From: Hippopus hippopus
Lineage: Eukaryota; Mollusca; Bivalvia; Cardiida; Cardiidae
Direction of reading: 5' to 3'
DNA length: 64,000 bases
Assembly (NCBI GenBank): GCA_946811185.2
Contig: OX328102.1
Coordinates: forward strand, 52,739,619-52,803,618
The position numbers and the translations under genes were made by a program. A model generated the notes under the pieces. It searched no databases, was not told the origin of the DNA, and worked only from the letters and a program-made list of their open reading frames with translations. Every line of letters starts with the position of its first letter. Position 1 is the first letter of the stretch. Of the stretch, positions 53,267-62,346 are shown in pieces.

Positions 53267-54796
53267 TTTAGCTCCCCTGAGCACAAAGTGCTCATGGTGA
53301 GCATTTGTGATCGTGCTGTGTACGTCGTCCGTCGTGCGGATTGCGTCGACGTCGTGTACCTTGTGTACGCTTTAGAGGCCATATTTTCAGCCCGATGCTA
53401 ATAAAACATATTCAAAATTTTTGTCTTGATAATATTTCGGACGAGTTCGAAAATAGGTCAGGTTGGGTCAAAAACTAGTCACTACGTCAAATCTTAGAAA
53501 AACCTTGTGTACACTTTAAAGGCCACATTTTCAGTCCAATACTCTTTAACATTTGTCAGGATGTTTGTCTTGATGATATCTAGGACGAGTTTGAAAATGG
53601 GTCATGTGGGGTCAAAAACTAGGTCACCATATGAAATCTTAGAAAAACTTTGTGTACGCTGTAGAGGCCACATTTTCAGTCCGAAAGTTTAAAGTTGGTC
53701 AGAATGTTAGTCTTGATGAAATCTCGAACTAGTTTGAAAATGGGTCACATTGTAGGTCACTAGGTCAAATCTAAAAAAAAAACACTTTTGTACCCTATAG
53801 AGGCCACAATTTCAGTCCGAAACTTTTGAAAGTTAGTCAGAATGTTTGTCTTGATGATATCTTGGATACCTTTGAAAATGGGTTAGGTCGGGTCAAAAAC
53901 TAGGTCACTAGATCAAATCTTTGAAAAACTTTGTGTACGCTCTAGAGGCCACAATTTCAATCTAAAACTCATGAAACTTGGTGAGAATATTTGGCTTGAT
54001 GATATCTCGGACTAGTTTGAGTACAGTTCATGTTTGGTCAAAAACTAGGTCACTAGATCAAATCTTTGAAAACCCTTGTGTATGCTCTAAAGGCCACATT
54101 TTTAGTCCAGTACTCTTCAAAGTTGGTCAGAATGCTTTTCTTGATGAAATCTTGAACGAGTTTGAAAATGGGTCACTTTGGGTTAAAAATTAGGTCACTG
54201 GGTCAAATTTTTGAAAAAAAAATGTATACGCTCTAGAGACCACATTTTCAGTCCAATACTCATGAAACTTGGTCAGAATGTTTGGTTTAATAAAATCTGG
54301 CATGAGATTGAAAATGGGTTATGTCGGGTCAAAAACTAGGTCACCATGTCATTTTTTTTTAAAATCTTGTATCTGTTCTAGAGGTCACATTTTCTGTCCA
54401 ATTCTTATCGAAATTAGTCAGAATATTTTAATTGATGATTAATAAGATGAGATTGAAATGGTTCACATTGGGTCAAAAAGTAGGTTGCCATATCAAATCT
54501 TGGAAAAATCGTGTGTACATTCTAGAGGCCACATTTTCTGTCCAGTACTCATGCAAGTTGGTCAGAATCTTTGTTTTGATTATATCTACAACAAATTGTA
54601 AAATGGGCTTTGTTTGTTTGTCAGTGAGACAAACTTTAAAAAAAGCTTGTGTTCAAGCTAGAGGCCAAATTTTCAGATTAATACTTATAAAAGCTTGTTA
54701 GACTGTTTGTCATAATATCTCGGGAGGAATTGGAAATGGATTATGTTTGGTCAAAAGGCTCAGGTGAGCGACTCCAGGGCCATCATGGCCCTCTTG
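53267..54796 (+). mobile_element. Helentron-like module M5, ten ~145 bp monomers
   Basis: The 5' hairpin is CTGAGCACAAAGTGCTCA after AGCTCC, then a CGTC-rich stretch. Ten monomers are marked by TAGAGGCCACA near 53377, 53521, 53666, 53802, 53947, 54092, 54238, 54382, 54537 and 54663, with spacings of 126-155 and mostly 144-146. The 3' end has CTCAGGTGAGC, hairpin GGGCC-ATCAT-GGCCC, then TCTTG-T. It has the same subterminal repeats as M2 but unrelated monomers. Confidence 0.82.
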
Positions 54797-55186
54797 TTTG
54801 TCTAATAGTAGGAACAATTCCAATTCAAGACTTTATTAAGAAGTTCGAAGTTTGATCTTTACACTTCAGTATGACAAAGTTGATATAATGTTATTGTTGT
54901 TGTTTTCTACAGGTTTTGTAACGTTATCTTAATTCTAATTACGTAACAAAACAGTTTACTATTCTCATGGGAAACTTAATTCTTTTGATTTATAAATATT
55001 TCAGAATAAAACCGCCATTTTTAAAAGTCCCGTCAATAATGATGGATACACGCTCAACATGAGAATTAACGTGCCTTAATATTTCGAATTTAGTGCAGTT
55101 TAAGAATTTCATTATTGAAAGGATATTTTAAATAAAAAAAAAAACCCAAAAACTACTACTTTTTCTTCTTCTTCTTTAATCACTTT
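54797..55186. other. No gene seen
   Basis: AT-rich spacer after module M5. Confidence 0.55.
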
Positions 55187-55335
55187 CCCATGGGAGAGTC
55201 CTTGGGCAAGACACCTCAGAGCCCTAGCCTATAGTACTGGTAAAATCCAGGAAAACATGAATATGTGAGCTGTCGCCGTGATATGACTGAAATAATATTA
55301 AAAACGGCGTAAAACACCATTCAATCAATTAATTA
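55187..55335 (+). mobile_element. SINE 3' part
   Basis: GGGCAAGACACCTCAGAGCC, GTCGCCGTGATATGACTG, AACGGCGTAAAACACC, TCAATCAATTAATTA. Confidence 0.65.
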
Positions 55336-55343
55336 CTTTCCAA

Positions 55344-55545
55344 GGTCCTTTGTGGCTCAGTAGTTAGTTGGTTGTTTTGTAATTAAGAAGCTTTGAGTTC
55401 AGTCCTCTACTGTGCTGTTGGTTTTTTCGTGAGAATGCCCTCGAGCAAGACACTGTAGAATAACGGTCTTGTAGTATCGAAACCAAGGAACTGCATGCAT
55501 AGGCGTGAATACACGAGCTGACCTGGTAATGTAACTTTTTTATAC
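55344..55545 (+). mobile_element. SINE with head, tail lost
   Basis: TTGTGGCTCAGTAGTTAG, GAGTTCAGTCCTCTAC, CGAGCAAGACACTGTAG; ends in ACCTGGTAATGTAAC. Confidence 0.6.
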
Positions 55546-55778
55546 ATATGAAAGCAGAGCAACGAAAACATCATAAAACACGATTAAACATCAGTATTAT
55601 AATTATTTTCTGAAAACTCCCTCTCTCTCTCGCCCACCCTTCCCCCACCCCTCCCCAAGTGAACAGAAGGAATAGAAATTTGAATCTCGGAAGACAATAC
55701 CAAATCTGATAGTTGATAATTTCAAAATTGATTTGCGACAAGGCAAAAAGCGTTATCTTACGGATATGATGAATTTTC

Positions 55779-55990
55779 TCTTTACCACACAATCTTGCCA
55801 TTAAACGACCGTGTAAAAGCAAGCTGTTAAGAACATTGTGAGAAAAGAACAAAATGCTGGCAACAACCATTTTCTCCATTTTTCTCACGATGTTTTTTAC
55901 TCTATCAAAGATATCTCCAATGATTTTATCTACATATGATAAAGATTTCGTCACCCAGAGATGTTTTCAAGATGGATGTGTCTAAAAAAG
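55779..55990 (-). mobile_element. F1 element
   Basis: CTCTTTACCACACAATCTTG start; arms GAACATTGTGAGAAAAG and TTTTTCTCACGATGTTT again show the paired GAGA/TCTC form. Confidence 0.75.
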
Positions 55991-56282
55991 AATGTTAGGT
56001 ATAGATTTAAACGCAGTTTTCTTGTTAAACAACGTCAAACAACGTTATTGAAGGCTCGTTTGTTTTGTTCATTATTCTCCAAATTGGTAGTTAAATATTA
56101 TTAATCGAACGAGCTTTTGTAAATAGGTTGATTTGTTTGTTGTAGAATGAATCCATATATTTGATATGGATATGAAGGGTCTTTACTATGGTTGGTACAG
56201 AGTAATTACCAACATTCTGACCCAAGTATCTCTAACCCTTTACATGCGATGAGGATCTTTGCTGGCAAAGTGGAAATAAATT

Positions 56283-56380
56283 AATCATTTACCAAATAGT
56301 CCAGCGTTCTGACTTATTTCTGAACAATATGTGAGCAAAGAAAAATATGCTGGTAAACAGCATTTTCTCCTTTTGGTTAA
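56283..56380 (-). mobile_element. F1 left half
   Basis: CATTTACCAAATAGTCCAG to tip GCTGGTAAACAGC and CATTTTCTCCTTTTG. Confidence 0.65.
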
Positions 56381-56410
56381 GAAAATGGTTAAGAACCTTT
56401 TTTTTTGTGT

Positions 56411-56480
56411 GGGACAGATCAGAGATCTAGATCTAGATCAGACTGTGCAGAACCTTCAGTCTAATTGCGTATCTTCACGC
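56411..56480 (+). mobile_element. F4 hairpin remnant
   Basis: GATCAGACTGTGCAGAACC then TTCAGTCTAATTGCGTATC; the preceding GATCTAGATCTAGATC is a short tandem expansion. Confidence 0.5.
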
Positions 56481-56668
56481 CAGGCTTTCAGTCTGGTACA
56501 GCAGCTCTTACATTTTACAATACATGTATACGGCAATATTTGATTGTTCACGCCTACACACCATAAATGACAACTCTCGATGCTGCATAGCTCCGTAAGG
56601 AATGTTTTTGTATTATTTGTTGCTTTGAAAATGAAGCGATTATTTAAACTGTGTTGTCCTCATTTCAG

Positions 56669-56709
56669 ATAACAAAAAGCAGAGGCAGCCGTTTTCTTTA
56701 CTCAAACTC
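56669..56709 (+). CDS. RhoGEF gene, coding exon D (micro-exon, 41 bp)
   Basis: 41 bp. Its first two bases complete Asp (G|AT) from the previous exon and it ends in phase 0. Acceptor TGTCCTCATTTCAG; donor CTC|GTAAGT. Peptide NKKQRQPFSLLKL: a basic, hydrophobic linker. It is too short for ab initio gene finders to call confidently. The exact phase fit on both sides and the strong splice sites are the evidence. Confidence 0.75.
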
Positions 56710-56811
56710 GTAAGTTCTCAGTTTTTAGGTATTTTCACAATGTGAGCAATTAGACAATTTTGCTGCACTGTTTAAATTAAATAACCCATTTCATTTGTCT
56801 GACTAGGAATA

Positions 56812-56945
56812 GCTAACCGTGCAGGTAAACAGCATTTACTTATTTTCCTTACAGTGTTTTCTCCCCCTTCAAAGACAATCCCACCAGCTGTATCTGATCT
56901 GTCGTCTGCAAGTGTTTTTTTTTTTTCGTCTGCTAAAGAGTAAAT
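56812..56945 (-). mobile_element. F1 right half
   Basis: AGGTAAACAGCATTTAC, TACAGTGTTTTCTC, TGTCGTCTGCAAGTG, TCGTCTGCTAAAGAGTAAA. It starts about 100 bp after exon D. Confidence 0.65.
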
Positions 56946-56990
56946 TAGTTTGAAGCATATTTGAGTTACGTTTAAATATGCTTTAACAAA

Positions 56991-57236
56991 TGAGCCATGC
57001 TCTGGCAAAAGGGGGTTTAATATATCTCCGTGATCCATTATACCAAGCAAGTCATCACATAATTATTGATCCATGAAATAAATCCCGATATAAAATGGTC
57101 CTTGGACATGCAGAAAATTTACTAAAAACAAAAAGTTTCGACTAAGGTCAGCCTGCGCGGACTGCGCAGGCTGTCCTGAGTCGATACTTTTTGCACATTC
57201 ATTAAACCAACATTTCACCAAGCATGGCTCAAATGA
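56991..57236 (-). mobile_element. F2 element, complete, between exons D and E
   Basis: GAGCCATGCTCTGGCAAAAG left and ACCAAGCATGGCTCAAATG right: well-preserved inverted ends. Hairpin GTCAGCCTGCGCGGACTGCG intact. Confidence 0.83.
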
Positions 57237-57326
57237 GGTTTTCTGTTGTACTCGGAAAGAAATTGTCCTGTGTTTTCTACATACACCTGCATAATATCTC
57301 TTTGTCAACATATTTTGTTGTTACAG

Positions 57327-57425
57327 ATGAAGACTAGAAGTAAAGAGTCCCTCGCTCAACTTTCCGATGTGTTACAAACATTAAAGCCTTCAGAATTTAA
57401 AGACAACAATTTGGCAGCATATAAG
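57327..57425 (+). CDS. RhoGEF gene, coding exon E (helical region before DH)
   Basis: 99 bp, 33 codons, phase 0 at both ends. Acceptor TTTGTTGTTACAG. Donor AAG|GTTTGT lacks the usual A at +3, so it is weaker than its neighbours. The peptide starts MKTRSKESLAQLSDVLQTLK and goes on PSEFKDNNLAAYK: amphipathic helix followed by a short motif. The internal Met is not needed as a start because the frame continues from exon D. F2 and F4 elements flank it on both sides. Confidence 0.85.
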
Positions 57426-57671
57426 GTTTGTTGGTTTATCTTCTCTTCTTTTCTGTCACATGGTAAATTCTGATCTATCGAATTTATTTTTCACAAACGT
57501 TTTTATTCCTAGGTGATTTTTCATCTTATACTTCTGACACGAGTTTTGTTTACGGAAAGCAGCTGGTAGCATAGAAAGAATGGCTTGAACCATACCGTGA
57601 AAGAAATACCGTGACTGCAAAATGGGTGAACATGTATTTTCAACTGTTACAAAAGTGCAGTGATGTTGGAA

Positions 57672-57888
57672 ACGGCTTGACCCTTAGGCTACCAAGCGCG
57701 ACTTAAGGATCTTCTGTGGAAAGTAAAGATCAAGATTAGACTACACAGAACGTGTAGTATGATCTTGATCTTCATTGTCAGATACGGAAATATTTTTTAA
57801 ATAACTTTGAAAAAGTAACATATTGGGCTTTTACTATCGGCTGGAAAGTTTCATTTAACTTACAGTATATAGCAGGTTAAGGATGAAA
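57672..57888 (+). mobile_element. F4 element
   Basis: CCCTTAGGCTACCAAGCGCG left end, AGCAGGTTAAGGAT right end (TTAA flanks mutated). Hairpin ATCAAGATTAGACTACAC with its imperfect complement. Confidence 0.75.
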
Positions 57889-58144
57889 ACCCAATTTCAA
57901 ACAAAATGTCATTTTGACAATACGAATATGTTTGGAACGCCGAATAGTAAAATAAAATGTCTTTTTTTTCCACGCACGCTTTGCATTTTTCAAAGGTTGA
58001 GTTCCAGGATTCGGAATATTAGAGTACTCCCATTTTGATTTAATGTCTATTTTCTTTGGGAAGTGAAATTTTGGGTATACAAAGCTTATCATGGACCGTT
58101 TCCCCTCTTCTTCTTGATACTAAACGAAGCCATGTAATTAGCGA

Positions 58145-58410
58145 GGGGTCGTGAATTGTACAGTGGTTAAGGTGTAGAATTTGAAATCTGGAGGCCCCAA
58201 ATTCTGTCTACAGTTTAAGCGCTGGGTTAGTCTTGAACTGTCCTTAGGCGTAAAATTTCAAAGTCCCAGCCAAGTACTGATGAAACCTAGGACATGCATG
58301 GATAAGTTAGCGGTCGCCGTGATGTGACTGAAATACTGTTGAAAGTGGCAAAAAACACTAATATATTCATTCAAGCATTCAATCAATCAATTAATCAGTC
58401 AATCAATCAG
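58145..58410 (+). mobile_element. tRNA-headed SINE, complete
   Basis: TTGTACAGTGGTTAAGG, CCAAGTACTGATGAAACC, GTGATGTGACTGAAATACTG, then ATTCAATCAATCAATTAATC. Confidence 0.68.
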
Positions 58411-58619
58411 ATAGGCAGCAACTGTCTGTTTTAGCCAGTTAATTGGCATGTCTTAGGATTAAGAATCGGACTTCGATTCGTATTGGACGAGAAATACTAC
58501 CCAAGATCTATGACCATATTAAAATGAGCCAGTTTTCGTTAAAAGCTCACCACTGCCCGTTCCGTTGCCCTAAGCCATGCGTCACCTTGCCTATTATTGG
58601 AACTTTTGCGAAAATAGCC

Positions 58620-58648
58620 ATTCCTTCCTTCCTTCCTTCCTTCCTTCC
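58620..58648 (+). repeat. TTCC microsatellite at a splice acceptor
   Basis: About seven TTCC units ending CCAG at 58650. The CATTCATTTATTTCAG acceptor of exon F follows 22 bp later. Confidence 0.92.
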
Positions 58649-58672
58649 AGTTCATTCATTCATTTATTTCAG

Positions 58673-58834
58673 AATGTTCACTGGACAGACTTGGTAGCCA
58701 GCACAGACAAACAGGGTTCAAACGGTGATTTACAAGATATTTCAGCGATGGAGAGAAAAAGGCGGGAATCTGTTTGGGAACTGTTTAAAAGTGAATGTGT
58801 CTTCTTGATAGATCATCTGATGGTGTTAAAAAAC
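58673..58834 (+). CDS. RhoGEF gene, coding exon F (start of DH domain)
   Basis: 162 bp, 54 codons, phase 0 at both ends. Acceptor CATTTATTTCAG with a (TTCC)n microsatellite just upstream; donor AAC|GTAAGT. The peptide opens NVHWTDLVAS, has a polar loop, then ERKRRESVWELFKSE, CVFLIDHLMVLKN. The pattern R-x-x-x-(V/I)-W-E-L-(F/L)-x-(T/S)-E-x-x-(F/Y)-(L/V)-x-x-L is the conserved region 1 helix of Dbl-homology domains, which contacts switch I of Rho GTPases. That assignment follows family knowledge; the match was judged by eye. Confidence 0.88.
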
Positions 58835-58891
58835 GTAAGTTTAGGTTTTGCTTTTTTAACTCGCCTCTGATACCCCTGTGCACGCTGAAGG

Positions 58892-59120
58892 TCTTTAACT
58901 CTTTACCACACGAGAAAAATGTACACACGTCAAAATTCAAATCAGTTGAAGACGACAATTTAAATGCGAATCAAATAATGAAATTTCCCCTTCATAGTGT
59001 AGAAAACATTGTAGGAAAATGATAAAATGCTGGTTACCAGCATTTTCTCCTTTTCGCACGATGTTTTCAAAAGGCTTGCTCCTCAGGGTCGTTAAAAGTC
59101 GGGATTGTATGGTAAAGGGT
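58892..59120 (+). mobile_element. F1 element, starts 58 bp after exon F
   Basis: CTCTTTACCACACGAG start, hairpin GAAAACATTGTAGGAAAATG with tip GCTGGTTACCAGC, GGATTGTATGGTAAAGGGTC end. Confidence 0.8.
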
Positions 59121-59521
59121 CTTCAGAATTTACCATGTTTTTTACTGGCAACGTTTTTTCCCTTACCGTATGAAATTTACCCAGAAGATGAGTTCTATGG
59201 CTAGTATTGATAAAAGCGATCCTTGGTAAAAAAAAAAGCTTGTCAAAGGTCATAACGGAGAGAGGGGATATGCTACAATTTTGAGATGGAGGGTATTCTT
59301 TTTGCCCCATTTTGATCGACAGTTGCACAAAGTGTTTGTCTTATATCTCTGGTGAATATTAATATGGGTCAATCTAGGTTAGTAAGCCAGACCACGAGCT
59401 GAAGAAAGAAACAATCATTTAGATTCTAGGCAGCACTATTTTCCAAGGGAAAAAAATCAGAGATGGTGTATTCAGACTGGGTCGCTATTTTCAAAAGGGA
59501 AAAAACCAGCAGATTTATGTA

Positions 59522-61078
59522 TACTCTCTTCCAAAAGAAAGTGTGCACTTTGTTTTCGGCGATTTTTCATTAACTGTTTTTCTTAATGCCTATGTATTTG
59601 ATACCAAAATCGAGATCAGATTATGTACAATATAGCCATTATTTTAGATTTTGAGTTCCGGTCGCGTTAAAAGTATTTTTGATCACGAGAAAGGACTGGG
59701 TGTTAAAACGAAAGTTGAAAAGTTACTCAGAAAATCAGAACTTGTGCAGTTTAGAATTTCATGATGCTCAAATTGGGATCTTAATGTTTATTTTAGTCAG
59801 TATTGTGTGTGGCCACCTCGGCTATTGATGCAAGCGACAATGCGACCTTGCATGGACCTAACGTAACGTCTGATAACGACGTCGGGAATGTTATTCCATT
59901 CTTGAATAAAGGCGTTTTCGAGGTCCCTAAGATTGTGGATGTTGCCTCTGGATCGCACCCTTCTACCAAGATAATCCCAGAGGTACTCTATGGAATTCAT
60001 ATCCGGTGAGACAGCAGGCCAGGGTAGCACGTTAACGTGATTTCTGTCAAGAAACTGTCGACTTCTCTGTGCAACATCAGGCCTTGCATTGTCATGCATC
60101 AAAATTGCAGGCCCATGTCTTTGAAGGAAATGAACTGCTTCAGGCTGCAGAATCTGGTCAATATAGCCTTGAGGATTGAGGTAGCCACGTACAACAATTA
60201 GATTTGTTTTCCTTCTTCCCATGATTCCACCCCAAACCATTACACTCCCACCCCAAATGTATTCCTCTCAACGAGACAACAATCAGCTAAACGTTCTCCT
60301 CTTCCTCTAAAAACCCGTGTGCGACCATAATGGTCACTAAGATTAAATCTAGACTCATCAGAGAAAAGAACTCTAGCCCACTGCTGTCGCCCCCAACGGA
60401 AATGCTGTCGGGCCCACTGAAAACGAGCAGCTTGACAACGTGGTGTCAGAACTTGTCCCACATAGGGCCTCCTAGACCGGATGGATACCTGGGCTTGCCT
60501 AAGCTGACGCAACACGGTCTGGCTGCTGATACCGTACTGCCTTGCAGTACTTGACGCTGTTTGAAAACGACGTCGAAGGTGCGTCAACGTTATAAATCTG
60601 TCCGTTCGAGGATTTGTAGCCCTGGGTCTATCAGATCTGGGGCGATCTGCCACCCCTCCTGTTTGCTGGAAACGTTGGTGCAACCGAATCAGTGTGTTTC
60701 TGTAGCACCCTAACGTCCTACTCACGTTAGAGACGTTATCGCCACGAGCAAGCATCATCAATGCTTGATTTGCTTGGTTTTGATTCAGTCTAGGCATGTT
60801 CAGTGACAAGCGCTGTGAATTCAAATGTGTTTTTCCCTAAGTAGGAGGTATATGGATTATATCCATACACATTTCCTGTGATATGTACGTTCGCTTCCGG
60901 TTGCACGTGCAAAATTATGTCTTACTGTATAAACCAAAAATCTGTTCATAACATGGCATGGATTTAATAATGAATCGATGACAAGTTTACTTGAGGTAAA
61001 GTGTTCCAAATTTGAACGTCTTCTTATTACTGAAATATTCAACATTAAAAAGTGCACACTTTCCTTTGGAAGTGAGTA
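59522..61078 (-). mobile_element. Nearly complete Tc1-type DNA transposon
   Basis: 1,557 bp bounded by TA dinucleotides (59520-59521 and 61079-61080), as expected for Tc1/mariner target duplication. Terminal inverted repeats begin TACTCTCTTCCAAAAG on the left and TACTCACTTCCAAAGG on the right (reverse complement). It carries one transposase gene on the minus strand, broken by a single frameshift. It sits in the RhoGEF intron between exons F and G, antisense to the gene. The TIR sequence is closely related to that of the foldback elements at 5293 and 32309. Confidence 0.9.
59797..60824 (-). pseudogene. Tc1 transposase (DD34E), one frameshift
   Basis: Two abutting frames on the minus strand (60240-60824, 194 aa; 59797-60240, 147 aa) add to about 340 aa, the normal length of Tc1 transposases. 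The N-terminal part has two helix-turn-helix segments separated by a GRPR-like DRPRSDRPR motif. The catalytic triad is visible: D in LFSDESRF, D in MHDNARPD, and E in SIEYLW, with 34 residues between the second D and E. The frame break falls in the ERNTFGGGSVMVWGG region (about 60247-60256), where one base appears missing from a G run. No other disabling change was seen, so inactivation is recent. Confidence 0.9.
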
Positions 61079-61117
61079 TATTTAGACTGTTGACCCAATT
61101 ATAATACACTGTACTGA

Positions 61118-61331
61118 ATAACTCTTTACCGAACGACAAAACTTTGGACTAGTCCTTATTCAAGACATTTACAGGCGACATATTAAATGTGGGTCTTTGT
61201 CTGTTGAAGGGTAGAAAATGTGGAAAAGGGAGAAAATGCTGGTTACTGGCATTTTCTCCATTTTCCCCCATGTTTTGAAAAATCTATTTCCTAAGGAACA
61301 TTCAAACACGGGATTGCAAGGTAAAGTATTG
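61118..61331 (+). mobile_element. F1 element between Tc1 and exon G
   Basis: CTCTTTACCGAACGACAAAA start; AAATGTGGAAAAGGGAG arm, tip GCTGGTTACTGGC; GGATTGCAAGGTAAAG end. Confidence 0.77.
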
Positions 61332-61379
61332 ATCTTTTACTAAGTCCTTTTACCAGTTGACAAAATATTGCCCATATAA

Positions 61380-61507
61380 CGACGAGCTAGGTACTGCATA
61401 ACTTCAGACTAGTACTGGTGAAAATCGACCACTAGGAAAACATGCAAAAGAGGTCTTTCGACATATTATGACTGAAATATTGTTGAAAGCGGCGTAAAAC
61501 ACCATAC
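61380..61507 (+). mobile_element. SINE 3' part before exon G
   Basis: GACTAGTACTGGTGAAAATC, TATGACTGAAATATTGTTG, AAGCGGCGTAAAACACC, 44 bp upstream of the exon. Confidence 0.65.
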
Positions 61508-61550
61508 AAGCTTTCAAAGTAACAAACTACATCGTAACTATTTATTTCAG

Positions 61551-61646
61551 TGTTTTCTAGAACCTTTAAAGAAGCTACAAGTGGAAGGGTTTTTAATGTA
61601 CACAGAACCATCGGAAATCTTCAGCAATTTAGAGGAACTGTGTTAC
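61551..61646 (+). CDS. RhoGEF gene, coding exon G (DH domain, continued)
   Basis: 96 bp, 32 codons, phase 0 at both ends. Acceptor AACTATTTATTTCAG; donor TAC|GTAAGT. The peptide CFLEPLKKLQVEGFLMYTEP then SEIFSNLEELCY continues the first DH helix (F..PL..L) and reaches the (I/L)F.N(L/I)..(I/L) motif that follows it in DH domains. The DH conserved regions 2 and 3 and any PH domain are not found in the remaining 2.3 kb and must lie to the right of the window. Confidence 0.88.
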
Positions 61647-61885
61647 GTAAGTAGAAAAATAGTTATAGGCCTTTCCGGAAACTAGGAAGCCTCCCCTTGA
61701 GTACTCTTCGAATACGCATGCGCACAAGCGCAACTTCTACTTCAGAGGACTACACAAGCACGGAAGCAATATATGGAAGTAGAGACTAAGAATGAACTTA
61801 CCCTCTGTTACATGTGTTAAATTCCAAATCTCTCCACAACATAAGGGTGAATTGAGGTCAAAAACAGTTCAGAAGAGTCTGTTTA

Positions 61886-62105
61886 ATCCTTTACCAAACA
61901 ATCCCCGGGTTTTAACGACCCCGAGGAAGATGGCTTTCGGAATTATGAGGGAAAAAAGAATGCTGATGAACAAACTTTTCTCCCGTTCCTACAATATTTA
62001 TACCTTTTTAAAGAAAGAAAAATCCATAATTCGAGCAACATTACCTCATTGTTGGTAAATGCATTCAGTATACACTAGCTTAAAATTTTGTCGTTTGGTA
62101 AAGGG
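61886..62105 (-). mobile_element. F1 element with TTAA flanks
   Basis: TTAA at 61882-61885 and 62106-62109. TCCTTTACCAAACAATCC left, GTCGTTTGGTAAAGGG right. The hairpin is decayed although both ends are preserved. Confidence 0.83.
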
Positions 62106-62346
62106 TTAATGTGACACGTGCGCGTTAATTTGTACATTACGACTCTTCGGTCGCCCACCCGGCAGTGCGATACCGAGATCAAAGGAACACACCGAATTAA
62201 CCCTTCACACATTTAAATGAAGAATAATTTTGACGTATGTTTTTTTTAACTCATAAAGATGATGGAATACATGTATAAGTATATTGTGAAGGAAGACTGG
62301 AAGATTTAGAATTTGAACTAAAGGTACGTATGCATGTAGTGCTGTA

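Larger units (their letters stand above)
4728..61646 (+). other. Span of a partial RhoGEF gene (seven coding exons)
   Basis: Seven exons on the + strand join without a frame break. End phases run 0, 2, 1, 0, 0, 0, 0 and each junction completes a codon, giving 251 open codons. All introns are GT-AG. Introns are 43,708, 2,849, 5,029, 617, 1,247 and 2,716 bp. The left part is Ser/Glu/Arg-rich and probably disordered; the right part enters a DH domain. The first visible exon begins at a splice acceptor and no stop codon follows the last, so both gene ends lie outside. Function (GDP-GTP exchange on a Rho-family GTPase) is inferred from the DH start. The group PLEKHG5/6/7 is from memory. The join of the first exon to the rest across 43.7 kb rests on phase and composition only. 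Confidence 0.7.

Noticed and set aside
62267..62323. Candidate next DH exon ending AACTAAAG|GTACGT
   Set aside because: All three frames contain stops or do not continue the DH pattern, and the acceptor is weak.
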